Of a stretch of DNA of 64,000 bases, positions 54,051 to 64,000 are shown piece by piece. A program made the position numbers and the translations under genes. The stretch is taken from assembly GCA_023897205.1 (NCBI GenBank), contig JAHWDD010000001.1:4402001-4466000 (forward strand), written 5' to 3'. Positions within the stretch are counted from its first letter, which is position 1. Each line of letters opens with the position of its first letter. Below the pieces are notes generated by a model. The model did no database searches, had not been told where the DNA came from, and saw only the letters and a list, made by a program, of their open reading frames with translations. This stretch comes from Exophiala sp. HKRS030 (taxonomy: Eukaryota; Ascomycota; Eurotiomycetes; Chaetothyriales; Herpotrichiellaceae).

Positions 54051-55038
54051 TTATAAACGAGGTTCAGGGAACGGCTTCTTGTCGGAACCGTCCACTGACG
54101 AAGACGAAGCATCCACGTTTTGGACGGGCTCGTCATAGTCCTCAAACTCCGCCATCTCATCCCCCGTCTCCTGTTGAGGTGGTGCTAGCATATCCTCCAT
54201 GTTCCCCTGACCGTACAACATTCGGGCATCTTCCCATGACAATTGTCGATCGGCGAGGACGTTTCGAATTTGGTACATTGTTTTACGGATCTAGTAGTCG
54301 AAAGAAGCGATTAGCATCTTGGAAATGGAAAGAAAAGACGAGTTGGCTTGCTTTGTGACAGTGGGTTAGTGATATGCTATTGATAAAACGTACCGTTTTG
54401 ACTCGTTCTTCATATTCGGCGACACCGTAACCTGCTCTCAGTCGTTTCCTCTCTTTTTCTCTGGTCATTACGACGTTTTGTTCCTTGACGCAGACCCAGT
54501 ATAGCTTGTGTAGATCGTCGTAAGATTTTTGAGCGAGTTCGGTATGGGTCCATGACCGGCCTAAGATTGAGCGGTGATTAGCATAGTGTTGCTTCCGGCT
54601 TTACGTCGGGCAAGGGGAGTCAGAAGAAGGATAAGCATCCTTACCGTGACTTGACTCGACATCTGGAGCAAGCATAGGTTTTCTGTCGTTGTTGAAGAAC
54701 CCCCATAGTCCGTGGTCATCAGATCCTGCGTATTGTGCGTCCGTTCCTCTGTGGTCCCTTGCGACGGGCACGGGAAGAGGGTGCATCCATAGACCTTGTG
54801 TCGTTCTTGGACCTGTTCGACGAATCGCAGAGACACCTCTTTGCTTGTTCTTCTCCCCACCTGCGGCCTGACCTATCTGGTGCGCCTTGTTGCGCTTCGG
54901 TTTGCTGGCGTACGATCGGGAAAAAATTGTCGCTGTAGGAGCTGCTGCTGCCGGTCTTGCAAAAGCTGGGGCGAGGAAGACCGGAACGCTTGTCGAGGTG
55001 GAAGAGGAGTAGGACAAGCTCCTGGCGATGGAAGCCAT
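54051..55038 (-). CDS. MRPL4: Mitochondrial large-subunit ribosomal protein uL29m (MRPL47/Mrpl4)
   Basis: Component of the mitochondrial 54S large ribosomal subunit near the exit tunnel. Three exons on the minus strand, 55038-54645, 54560-54394 and 54290-54051, give 266 residues. Residues 1-45 are a presequence rich in Ser, Ala and Arg. The conserved MRP-L47 core begins GLWGFFN and continues over the first junction as GRSWTHTELAQKSYDDLHKLYWVC, then KEQNVVMTREKERKRLRAGYG and IRKTMYQIRNVLADR in the last exon. The C-terminal 45 residues are acidic. All junctions are in phase. It is divergent from SMC2 with 365 bp between starts. Confidence 0.93.
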
Positions 55039-55403
55039 GGTTGAGGCTTCCAATGTGACCAATATTTACGTCCGTGGTACGACTAACAGGGTAGGTAGTG
55101 TGGGTGGTAAGCTATATGATATCCAGCGCCATGTATTGGTACTCGGGGAAATGTTTCTTGACGAAGCCTCTCCGGAGAAGAGCCAAATCGCGCCAAGGCT
55201 GCGGAATTGAGATCCTCGCTTCACCTGCTCAATTTTTGGTTTTTGATTGGAACTAACCCTGAATGGGAATGTCAACAAGACAAGACCACCATGAGGATGC
55301 GCAACATTCATGTGAGCGTGAATTTGGAATTACTGGTTCTGTTGTTTGTTGTTTGCGTGTCGACCAAGGGAAAAAGGGTAGACAGACAAGAAAGACAGCA
55401 ACC
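55039..55403. promoter_or_regulatory. Divergent promoter, uL29m / SMC2
   Basis: 365 bp between the two start codons. It serves a mitochondrial ribosomal gene on one side and a condensin gene on the other. No motif shared with the catabolic block was found. Confidence 0.6.
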
Positions 55404-58400
55404 ATGAAGATTATCGAACTCATTATCGATGGGTATGTTTTCCGCGAGAGGGTCACTCACTGTTTTGCGACACCTGGCTAACGCGCGCATTCTCTACACA
55501 GGTTCAAGTCCTACAGTCAGAGAACCGTCATTTCTGGCTGGGACCAGAGTTTCAATGCTGTTACTGGCCTGAACGGTTCGGGAAAGTCGAATATTCTTGA
55601 CTCAATATGTTTTGTCCTGGGTATCACGAACATGTCCACTGTACGAGCGCAGAACCTTCAAGACCTCATCTACAAGCGCGGTCAAGCCGGTGTTACCAAG
55701 GCCAGCGTGACCATTGTGTTCGACAACAGCGACAAGAGTACGAGTCCGATCGGGTTCGAAGAGTATGGACAAATCAGCGTAACTCGACAAATCGTCATGG
55801 GTGGAACGAGTAAATATCTCATCAATGGACATCGAGCACAACAAACGACCGTCCAGAACCTTTTTCAGAGTGTCGGTCTAAACATCAACAACCCGAACTT
55901 CATCATTATGCAAGGTCGAATCACAAAGGTCCTAAATATGAAGGCGGCGGAAATATTGGCCATGATCGAAGAGGCTGCTGGTACGCGAATGTTTGAGGAT
56001 CGAAAAGAAAAGGCGCAGAAAACCATGGCCAAGAAAGAAATGAAAGTCGTTGAAATTGAGGGTTTGTTGAGAGAAGAGATTGAACCTAAACTCGACAAAC
56101 TTCGTGGTGAAAAACGAGCGTGGCTAGATTACCAGAAAACACAGAGTGAACTGGAACGACTGACGCGTGTTGTGGTTGCGGCAGACTATGTTCGCGCCGG
56201 TGACAAGATGAAGTCTGCCAACGAAGAACACGAAACAAAGCGAGCCAAAGTTCAACACCTTGAAGAAAATGCCATCAAGCTTAAGCGCGAAATTGAAAAC
56301 CTGGATGAAGACGCACAGAGAGTTCGGTCGGTCCGAGAAAAGGAGATGCGTAAAGGTGGCCGGTTCCAAGAGCTTGAGAATCAGGTCAAGGAACTCAGTC
56401 ATGAACTCGTACGACTGTCAACTGTTCTGGATTTGAAGCAGTCGAGTGTGGCAGAAGAAGAGCAGCGAAAGAAGGACATTGCCAAGAACGTCAAGAACCT
56501 GGAAAAACAGGTCGCTGACAAGAAGAAGAGCTTGGAGAAGCTCCAATCCAAGTGGGACGGCGCAAAATCCGAACTCGACGCACAACATGCCGAAGTTGAA
56601 AAGAAGGAAGAGCTTTTATCGACGCTACAGACGGGTGTCGCGTCTCGAGAAGGACAAGAAAGTGGTTACCAAGGGCAACTTTCAGAAGCACGAAACCGTC
56701 TGACGACAGCCGGTACTGAACAAGAACAAGCGAAACTAAAAATCTCACATCTCGAAAAGCGCATCAAGGAGGATGAGCCTCGAGCGAAGAAGGCGAGGGA
56801 ACAAAATGCTGGCCTGCTGAAAGACCTGGAGGTTCTACGAAAGCAGGCCCAGAAACTCGAAGCTGATCTACAGAAAATGGGTTTCGACCCTGGCAGGGAA
56901 GAAGCTATGCGAGAGCGAGAGGTTGCACTTCAGAAGAGCATCAGGAATCTGTCTCAAGAGGCGGATGGGCTCAAGAGGAAGGTTGCCAATGTTGATTTCC
57001 ACTTCAGTGATCCTTCGCCCAACTTCGATCGATCTAGAGTCAAAGGTCTTGTTGCTCAACTCTTTACGTTGGACAAAGACAAGTCAATGGCTGGGACCGC
57101 CCTGGAGATTTGTGCTGGCGGAAGGCTCTACAACGTTGTCGTCGACACAGCCGAGACAGGTACACAGCTGCTGCAGAACGGGAAGCTCAAGAAGAGAGTC
57201 ACAATCATTCCGCTGAACAAAATCTCTGCTTTCAAAGCATCAGCGGCAAAGGTTGGCGCTGCGCAACGAATCGCGCCTGGAAAGGTTGACTTGGCTTTGT
57301 CATTGATCGGATTTGACGATGAAGTTTCGGCTGCTATGGATTATGTCTTTGGCACGACACTTATATGCCAGGATGCAGACACCGCTAAGAGAGTCACATT
57401 TGACCCAGCTGTTCGGCTGAAGAGCGTTACGCTCGAGGGCGACGTGTATGACCCATCCGGCACCTTGTCTGGTGGCAGCTCGCCCAATTCAAGTGGCGTT
57501 CTTGTCATTCTTCAAAAATTGAACGAAGTCACAAAAGAGCTTGAAAAACATCAGGCTGAGCTACGAGAACTTCAGGAGACCATGAGGAATGAACAAGCCA
57601 AATTAGCCAGCATCAAGACCGTCAAGGAGGAGCTCGACCTGAAGACGCACGAAATTAAACTTGCCGAGGAGCAAATTTCTGGTAACTCGTCGTCTTCCAT
57701 CATACAGGCCATTGAGGAAATGAAAGCTTCAATCTCGCAGTTGAAGCAAGACATGTCTACTGCGAGGACAAGACAAGAAGAGGCGGCCAAAGACGTCAAG
57801 CGGATCGAGAGAGATATGGAGGACTTTAGCAAGAACAAAGACAGTAAACTGAAGGAGCTTGAAAAATCCTTGGTAGAGTTGAAGAAGTCTCTAACCAAAA
57901 CACAAGGAGCCATCAAAGCACTTCAGAGGGAACTGCAAGATGTCAGGATCGACTGTGAACAAGCTGAGAGTGATCTGAGTGCTGCCGAAGAACAGATGGT
58001 CGAGGTGACCAACGCCATTGAAGTACAAAAACAAGAGCTCAACACACTGCGAGAAGAAGAGGCTAGCGTCAAGAGCAACCACGACATTGCACAGGCTGAA
58101 CTCACAGATGAACAAGCCAAGTTGACAGGCTTCGATGACGAACTCCGCGAACTCGAACAAGCAAAATCCAAAAAATCAAAACAAATCAGCGAAGAGGCGC
58201 TCGAAGCACAGAAACTCGGCCATGCCGTAGAGAAGGCTCAGAAGGACGCACAGGCAGCTTCGCAATTGGTGACCGCTCTGGAGAAAGAGCACGACTGGAT
58301 TGAAGACAACAAGGATCAGTTCGGTCGGGCCGGGACACCGTACGACTTCCAAGGCAAGAATCTTGCCGAGAGCCGGGCCACGCTGAAGAACGTGACGGAG

Positions 58401-59091
58401 CGTTTCCAGGGCATGAAGAAGAAGATCAACCCCAAGGTCATGCCCATGATCGATAGTGTCGAGAAGAAGGAAACCAGCCTGAAGAACATGCTCCGAACGG
58501 TGATTCGCGACAAGAAGAAGATCGAAGAGACGATTGTCACGCTCGATGAGTACAAGAAGGAAGCTCTGGTCAAAACCTGGCGCAAGGTCACGGAGGACTT
58601 TGGCAACATCTTTTCAGATCTCTTGCCGGGCAACAACACGGCCAAACTTGTTCCTCTTGACGACGACATCAATCGAATTCAGCAGGGCCTGGAGGTCAAG
58701 GTGTGCCTGGGCAAGGTATGGAAGCAGAGTCTGACTGAATTGTCGGGTGGACAACGGTATGATTGATTTCCAATTTTTTCTTTGTCTTTTGCATTTGAAT
58801 GTGGACTAACAAGGTAACAATAGATCGCTTGTTGCGCTCTCGCTTATCCTGGCATTGCTGCAATTCAAGCCGGCACCAATGTACATCCTCGACGAGGTGG
58901 ATGCCGCACTGGATCTGTCGCATACGCAGAATATTGGTCGCATCATCAAGACGAGGTTCACCGGGTCACAATTTATCGTGGTCAGCTTGAAGGACGGTAT
59001 GTTTCAGAATGCAAACAGAGTGTTTAGGACAAGATTCTCAGAGGGAACGAGTGTGGTGACTGTCATGACGCCTGGGGAGATCAAGGGATAG
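55404..59091 (+). CDS. SMC2: Condensin subunit SMC2 (Cut14)
   Basis: ATPase core subunit of condensin, which pairs with SMC4 to compact mitotic chromosomes. Exons 55404-55432, 55502-58756 and 58824-59091 give 1183 residues, the normal size. The N-terminus [14 protein letters not shown] is diagnostic of SMC2, Walker A is GLNGSGKS at residues 32-39, and [11 protein letters not shown] follows. Two long coiled coils flank a hinge at about 500-680 that includes the Gly-rich segment [11 protein letters not shown] near its end. The ABC signature LSGGQRS spans the last intron (residues 1090-1096), and Walker B is [12 protein letters not shown] with Glu1119. The first intron falls after codon 9, within the conserved start. 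Only the spliced frame contains both halves of the ATPase head. Confidence 0.97.
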
Positions 59092-59517
59092 TTGACTGGT
59101 GTTGTTTTTGGTCGCCTTGTGTTTGTGGCACGATTTCTTGGAAATTTGTTCGAGAGTACCTTGGTCTTTGGTTGCTTCGGGTGGGCATGGGTAACGACTT
59201 GATGAGCGTACGTGTTTGTATATTCTTTTTTGATGGTCAGATAATGCTATCCATATGGGTCACCAACTTTGCCATCCCCTTGAAGGGGTTTCGAAGATGC
59301 GATATTTCCCCCATTGACCAATGTCCAATCCACGTGCATCTCTCAGCGAGGCTTCGAACGACGAAGGAGGGTTCCATGCCAAAAGGTACCTGGGTAGTCA
59401 TGGTACGCAGATGGAAACGTCGAAAATTGACACGCGAACATGAAACGGGAAAAAAACTTCAGGGGATTGAACAAAAAAAGTCGTCTCATCTCCATTCGTG
59501 TTTTTTTTCTGGGTCGC
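59092..59517. other. Convergent 3' region
   Basis: The 3' flanks of SMC2 and the RpiB-like gene. No gene recognised; short frames overlap the RpiB-like gene in other frames. Confidence 0.5.
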
Positions 59518-60148
59518 TTATAGCTCTCCAAACTGTTGCTCGTACTTTGAAATATCGGCGACCTTGTCGGCCGAGGCGCTCTTTTCGTCGAACCTCAACT
59601 CGACCCACTCGTCGACGAGCTTCTTGGCCAACTCGAGGCCGATGACTCGCTGCCCGAAACACAGGACCTGGGCGTTGTTGGACAGGACGCTCCGCTCGAC
59701 GCTGTACGGGTCGTGGGCGGTGACGGCACGGATGCCTTCGACCTTGTTGGCCGAGATGGCGACACCCAGACCGGTTCCACAGATCAAGAGTGCACGGTCG
59801 GCCTAGAACATTGTTTTAGAAGAAAAAAAAGAAAAGAGGTTGAGTAAGTGAGTGAGAATGAAGAAGATGGGAATGAGAGTGGGAGGGGAAAGAGAGAGAA
59901 GGAGAAAGATGAGGATATAAGTGTCCAAGGCGGTAACTTACCTCTCCTGATTTGATCTTTTTACAAGCATCAACCGCCAGATGAGGGTATGCTGTGGCAT
60001 CATCGGCGGCCACCACGCCAACGTCGAGAACTTGAGTCACACCAGAATGTTTCTTGAGAGTCTCCTTGAGAGCAGTCTTGTAGGCGTGGCCGGCATTGTC
60101 TGAGCCTACGACGATGCGGAGGGGTGTTTTGGTACCGTTTGTCGTCAT
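59518..60148 (-). CDS. RpiB/LacAB-family sugar-phosphate isomerase (EYI2/EryI-like)
   Basis: Small aldose-ketose isomerase of the RpiB/LacA/LacB family. Exons 60148-59942 and 59802-59518 on the minus strand give 163 residues. The family signature is complete: [18 protein letters not shown] at the start, [12 protein letters not shown], the active-site Cys77 in [17 protein letters not shown], and [28 protein letters not shown]. Fungi normally make ribose 5-phosphate isomerase with the unrelated RpiA fold. RpiB-like proteins are known to isomerise D-erythrulose 4-phosphate to D-erythrose 4-phosphate in erythritol catabolism (bacterial EryI, Yarrowia EYI2). The divergent TIM-like neighbour supports this role over ribose 5-phosphate; the assignment remains inference. 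Confidence 0.9.
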
Positions 60149-60856
60149 TTTGTTTTGTCTTTGTTCGCAGACCGCTATACTTTGTGATGCTATACGTGGC
60201 GGGGGTGGGAGTAAGTAGTGGGCGTTTGGAGGAGGTATGTATGTCGATACAAAGTCGCATAAAAAGAGGGCAAGAAAGATATTCTTGTAGGGGTATTGGA
60301 GTATTATTAAATCATGCCCAGATTGTTTCTCCATACAAAGGTCACTGAGTCGCCACACTGGTTCGTCGTTTGAAGATCTAGAGGTTGGTACGGGATGTTA
60401 GTTGAGTCCAGTACTAGAGACACGCAAATAATGCCGTGTCTTTGCCGGCGGCGAATCTGGCGTCATCTTGTAAAGTTGTAGCCGAAGTTTTTTTTTTCCT
60501 TTTCCCCCAAATGGTGGCTTCGGCTTGCCATCTTGGGTCCTTCCGGTCGGTCATTTTCAGCGGGACACACCAATTGAGAGGAGAGACGAGAACGGCCATG
60601 GAGTTCACAATCCCGATCTTGATATTCAATTTACTATTCTGTACTAGAGCTGTCAGTGCTGGACAGTAGGTGTTATGACCAAGATAGATACGCGACAAGT
60701 CTCCAAAGAATCAAAGGACGCAAGTGTTATTGTACTGTAAGAGGCACGAGTGACGACTGTTGGAAATACCACTGCCACCTCATACTCTTCCTCCTCCCTA
60801 CAGAACCTGCTACTCTACAATCCCACACATACCTAGCAAACAACCTCACCGTCACC
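60149..60856. promoter_or_regulatory. Divergent promoter of the isomerase pair
   Basis: 708 bp between the RpiB-like and TIM-like start codons, probably with separate leaders for each. The TIM-like frame is open upstream to 60656 but only from a non-ATG start. No cluster motif (CACGTGMCCGGA) is present, so this pair is not obviously under the same control as the 34-49 kb block. Confidence 0.6.
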
Positions 60857-61714
60857 ATGTCGTACCCCAAACTCCCATCAAAACTAGTCCTCACATCCAC
60901 CAAAGCATACTTCTCCCCCTCGAGGACGATATCCTACTTAAAATCCATCCTCGACCCGACGGAAAACATCCTACCACCTCTTCAGAAACACTCCGATCAA
61001 GTTCTCTTCGTTCTCATCCCCGACTTCCTCACCATCTACCCTTGCTCCGAGGTCCTCTCGTCCATAAATTCGAGTCGACCGTCGTCGTGGCCTATAGCTC
61101 TCGGCGCCCAGAATTGCTACCAAAGCACGTCGTACGGCGCGTACACGGGCGAGATCGTCACTCCCGCCCTGTCGTCCCTGGGCGTCAGTATCGTCGAACT
61201 CAACCACGCCGAACGTCGGCGCCTGCTGCACGAGACCGACGAGTCATCCGCCGCCAGAGCTGCGGCGGTCTGCGCCCAGGGCATGGTCCCTCTCGTGTGC
61301 ATCGGGGAGCTGGACCGTCCTGACCTCGCGGGACCAATGTCTCGGGCGGTCGGCGATGCAGTGACTCAGTTAAGCCCCCAGATCGGTACGATCCTCAAGG
61401 CCATCCCCAAGGACGCCCCGATCATATTCGCCTACGAACCCGTCTGGGCCATCGGGGCAGCACAGCCGGCGGGCGTCGGATACGTGGGTCCCGTCGTGCA
61501 GGCCATTCGCGAAATCGCGCGTGGTGTCGACAAAGGCCGGACGGGTGAGGTCAAGGTTGTGTACGGGGGAAGTGCTGGGCCGGGATTGTGGAGTGGAAAG
61601 GCAAACGGTGGGGACGGACTGGGAAAGTACGTGGATGGTTTGTTCCTGGGGAGGTTTGCGCATGAGATATCTGGAGTCAGAGGAGTGGTTGAGGAGGTGG
61701 TCGAGAGTCTTTGA
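60857..61714 (+). CDS. Triosephosphate-isomerase-like protein (EYI1/EryH-like)
   Basis: Single-exon 285-residue TIM-barrel isomerase, longer than glycolytic TPI (about 248). It keeps the active site: Lys16, the loop GAQNCYQSTSYGAYTGE, His117 in ELNHAERR where TPI has GHSERR, and catalytic Glu194 in FAYEPVWAIG; the phosphate loop is VVYGGSAGPG. The N-terminal strand lacks the usual NWK, reading LTSTKAYF, which separates it from housekeeping TPI. In erythritol catabolism, bacterial EryH (TpiA2) and Yarrowia EYI1 convert L-erythrulose 1-phosphate to D-erythrulose 4-phosphate. The adjacent divergent RpiB-like gene would do the next step. The ATG at 60857 is the first in a good context. Confidence 0.88.
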   Translation: MSYPKLPSKLVLTSTKAYFSPSRTISYLKSILDPTENILPPLQKHSDQVLFVLIPDFLTIYPCSEVLSSINSSRPSSWPIALGAQNCYQSTSYGAYTGEIVTPALSSLGVSIVELNHAERRRLLHETDESSAARAAAVCAQGMVPLVCIGELDRPDLAGPMSRAVGDAVTQLSPQIGTILKAIPKDAPIIFAYEPVWAIGAAQPAGVGYVGPVVQAIREIARGVDKGRTGEVKVVYGGSAGPGLWSGKANGGDGLGKYVDGLFLGRFAHEISGVRGVVEEVVESL

Positions 61715-62298
61715 GGCTCAGTCTTACTGTCCGTACCATTTTGATGACCACGTGCCCCCGAACAGGCATTGTCTCTTTGTGACGCACTACGGGATACGAT
61801 CTCGGATCATTACCATGCTCTGATCACCCACATGGCCCTTTTCCTCTTGGTGCTTCATGGACGGCGAGACTCGGGGGGTGTTCGTGGTGCAGCAAGTCTA
61901 TTGATGTCCTCCTCAGAAGGGAAAATATTCATGTCTGACAGCACATCTGACTAAACATCATCTATACCGTCCCGGTTGTCAGACAAACGATTTCGGCAGT
62001 TGCTTGGGTGACGAGTGACAGTTTTGAGTTGATCAATGGCCCCGCATCTTTTTCTCTTTCTGCTGCCTGCGTCTCGTAGAAACGTGGCAGTTCATTGTGT
62101 CGCCAACGAAGCCCAAGTCATTATTGAGGGAGTCACATTATTGTTCTCACCTTTTTACTCCGTTCCTTGTTTTCATACCCATCTCCGATCCATCTAGTCA
62201 TCTACGGTGTATCCGTCGATTACCTCAGGGCAAATGCCATCAAACACCACGGCGACCTTCCTACACTAGACTTGAACTTCCAGCACTGCGATACAATC
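61715..62298. other. Intergenic, no gene recognised
   Basis: The 3' flank of the TIM-like gene and the promoter of the next gene. It holds CACGTGCCCCCG at about 61750, which lacks the CCGGA half and is not counted as a cluster site. Confidence 0.5.
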
Positions 62299-63660
62299 AT
62301 GACCACCATCCTAGATACTCCTAGTCCTCTGCCGGGCTCTTTTCTGCCTGCCAACGAGGCCACCTTCCGATGTACCAACTTCAACGCCTCATTATTTCTT
62401 CCTCCGACACCTGATCAATCTAGATCGACCCCGACATCATCCAGTCTATCTCAAAGCCTCCGCAACAAGACATCTGCGCAGACCGCATCGAGGAAGCGAC
62501 CACGTTTAGATCCCGTGTCTCGTCGCGACGCCACCTCTCCTCCCCCACTGGTCAACACAAATTACCGTATCGCCGGAGGACTCGACACGCCGACTTCACT
62601 CAGCGTGCAGAGGGAAGAAGAAGAAGACCGCGATGAATTCGAAGCAGATTGTCGGCCAAACAGGTACACAGAGACGACGAGATCGTCGTACTTTCCTCAA
62701 ACGCCGGCGGTCAACGATGACAACAAATCCACGAATGGCAAGCGCAGACTATCTCAGTCCCCACAGACTCCTGGAGGTTGGGGCAAGACTGTCTGGGCCC
62801 TGACGGGAGGCATCGCCGGAAAAGTCATCAACTTTTGCTGGAACACCACATTCAAGGGTTTCCACGCAGGAGGCGGCAAAGGCTATGAATTCGACCTGAG
62901 CACTCCAGACGTATCTTCGCTCACGATACATGAAGTCGATGCGGCACAGGATGTTTTCCACGACGCCTACGAACGTCCAACCAGAGGAGATCGGGATAGG
63001 ACACCCATTCCGGGTGGTTTCCCGGAAGAGCAAAGCTTCGTGTTTGAAGGTTTCGAAACGGCACGAACCAAGTCTTATGAAAGGCGGAATGACTGGGTCA
63101 TTGTCGATGGTCCAGAGCACGACAGAGACGCCAGCCCGGTGAGAAAGAAGTCCAGAGCCAGTACGGCCAACCTGTACGCTCGGCAACCAAATACGCGGCA
63201 GGCAAGCAGCACTCAACATCCTCCTCGGCCTCGGCTCGCGTCTAGAACCTCTTCTCAGAAACCGTCGGCCTCATATGCCTCCCCGAGATCGTTGGCCGTG
63301 TCTGCGGCCGCCGCGAAACCGCAACACCGTCGGTCCGTATCTTCCTTTGAGCCAGCCTCCAACACCCCTCGACCGAACAGTAGAGCATCGATGGCGTCGC
63401 CGCGTCGGCAGTCTTCCCAGGTCCATACCACCGCCCAACCATCTCCTGAAGTTCGCAAATTCGAACAGAAAATGCGCCGGAAGGAAGCCAAACAGGATCA
63501 GACGATGAACCGTTTCAACGCACAATTGCAAGCCATGATCCGGGAGGGTCAGCAGGCGTTGGGATCAAAGATTGAGGTGGTCGACGGTGGTATGAGTGAT
63601 GTCGATGTTGATGAGGGATACGAAGAGGGCGGTGAGATGATGGAAAGTTGGAGGAGTTAG
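62299..63660 (+). CDS. Conserved fungal protein of unknown function
   Basis: Single-exon 453-residue protein; I do not recognise the family. The first 150 residues are Ser/Thr/Pro-rich and disordered, with a basic patch KRPRLD that could be a nuclear localisation signal. An ordered segment follows at about 155-190 (GGWGKTVWALTGGIAGKVINFCWNTTFKGFHAGGGKGYEF), containing a possible amphipathic or weakly hydrophobic helix, and later NDWVIVDGP. The C-terminal third is again Ser/Arg-rich and ends with a Lys/Arg/Gln-rich helix (EVRKFEQKMRRKEAKQDQ) that could form a short coiled coil, then an acidic tail. The composition suggests a nuclear protein, possibly nuclear-envelope or DNA-associated; this is speculative. 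I chose the ATG at 62299 over the upstream open frame from 62167. Confidence 0.72.
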   Translation: MTTILDTPSPLPGSFLPANEATFRCTNFNASLFLPPTPDQSRSTPTSSSLSQSLRNKTSAQTASRKRPRLDPVSRRDATSPPPLVNTNYRIAGGLDTPTSLSVQREEEEDRDEFEADCRPNRYTETTRSSYFPQTPAVNDDNKSTNGKRRLSQSPQTPGGWGKTVWALTGGIAGKVINFCWNTTFKGFHAGGGKGYEFDLSTPDVSSLTIHEVDAAQDVFHDAYERPTRGDRDRTPIPGGFPEEQSFVFEGFETARTKSYERRNDWVIVDGPEHDRDASPVRKKSRASTANLYARQPNTRQASSTQHPPRPRLASRTSSQKPSASYASPRSLAVSAAAAKPQHRRSVSSFEPASNTPRPNSRASMASPRRQSSQVHTTAQPSPEVRKFEQKMRRKEAKQDQTMNRFNAQLQAMIREGQQALGSKIEVVDGGMSDVDVDEGYEEGGEMMESWRS

Positions 63661-64000
63661 TACCTAGTCGTCCCAGAAAACAAGAACAAAGGTGATCGGC
63701 CAAGTAACAACTGCATTTGGTGTCGATAACAGAAACAAGATACCCCTTAGTCGTTGTCTTTTTTGGTGGTCCAGACACTCGAGATGTCCGTATGAATACT
63801 CCATTCCATTCAATGTACAGAGAATTTTTACACGCTTATTCTTATGATCAACTTCTACTGTCGCTTACCCCGATCGTTTTGAATCTTTTGTCGAAAGTAA
63901 AAAATACGCTACCATCTTTTTGTACCCTTGCCCGTTCCTTTTCTTCTTTTCATAGAGGTGAAATGTCATATACAGTCATGATATCGTGATGTCGTGAGTA
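63661..64000. other. End of window, no gene recognised
   Basis: The 3' flank of the last gene. AT-rich, with no recognisable coding sequence before the window ends. Confidence 0.5.

Noticed and set aside
61749..61760. CACGTGCCCCCG as a fourth cluster operator
   Set aside because: It lacks the CCGGA half and lies outside the block; similar CACGTG words at 2792, 13403 and 59332 also lack it.
1..64000. tRNA genes, rRNA and CRISPR arrays
   Set aside because: Looked for T-loop-like GTTCRAATC words with paired arms and for regular spaced repeats; none was convincing.

Overview
The window is a 64 kb nuclear contig fragment from a filamentous ascomycete (Pezizomycotina). The evidence is the many short spliceosomal introns (mostly 50-100 bp, GTRWGT donors), a Zn(II)2Cys6 regulator, mitochondrial ClpP (present in moulds, absent from Saccharomyces), a fungal DUF1746 protein, GH12 and GT2 wall enzymes, and many small catabolic oxidoreductases. 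The gene mix would suit a Chaetothyriales-like black-yeast lineage of Eurotiomycetes, but that placement is inference. I support 26 protein-coding genes and rebuilt their exons by eye. No tRNA, rRNA or CRISPR array was recognised.

Layout. 0-6.2 kb: Hsp70-like ATPase, DUF1746 membrane protein (Dsc4/Vld1-like), mitochondrial ClpP, cytidine deaminase. 6.3-16.4 kb, minus strand: DUF89/ARMT1 phosphatase, a 2028-residue HEATR5/Laa1 protein and an aldehyde dehydrogenase. 16.4-22.6 kb: a gene-poor stretch holding only a GH12 glucanase. 22.6-25.1 kb: a cellulose-synthase-like GT2. 26.2-49.0 kb: an accessory, mostly catabolic block of SDR, ABM-domain protein, secreted alpha/beta hydrolase, cupin, TRZ/ATZ-type amidohydrolase, aldehyde dehydrogenase, dihydroxybenzoate-decarboxylase-like amidohydrolase, GMC oxidoreductase, sugar-porter MFS, Zn2Cys6 regulator and P450. 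50-64 kb: a conserved unknown protein, a T5orf172/DUF1766 (Mug113-like) protein, mitochondrial ribosomal protein uL29m head-to-head with condensin SMC2, a divergent RpiB-like/TIM-like isomerase pair, and another unknown protein.

How the genes may work together. The 34-49 kb genes form a plausible regulated pathway for an aromatic or aryl-alcohol compound: uptake (MFS), alcohol to aldehyde (GMC), aldehyde to acid (ALDH), non-oxidative decarboxylation (DHBD-like), hydroxylation (P450), with a local regulator. A rare motif, CACGTGMCCGGA, occurs exactly three times, each upstream of genes of this block, with a weaker relative before the P450; this supports co-regulation. Separately, the RpiB-like and TIM-like genes at 59.5-61.7 kb match the two isomerases of erythritol/erythrulose phosphate catabolism. 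A MITE-like element with near-identical 38-39 bp terminal inverted repeats lies behind the P450, and the 9-mer TACTCCGTA is strongly over-represented in the non-coding DNA.
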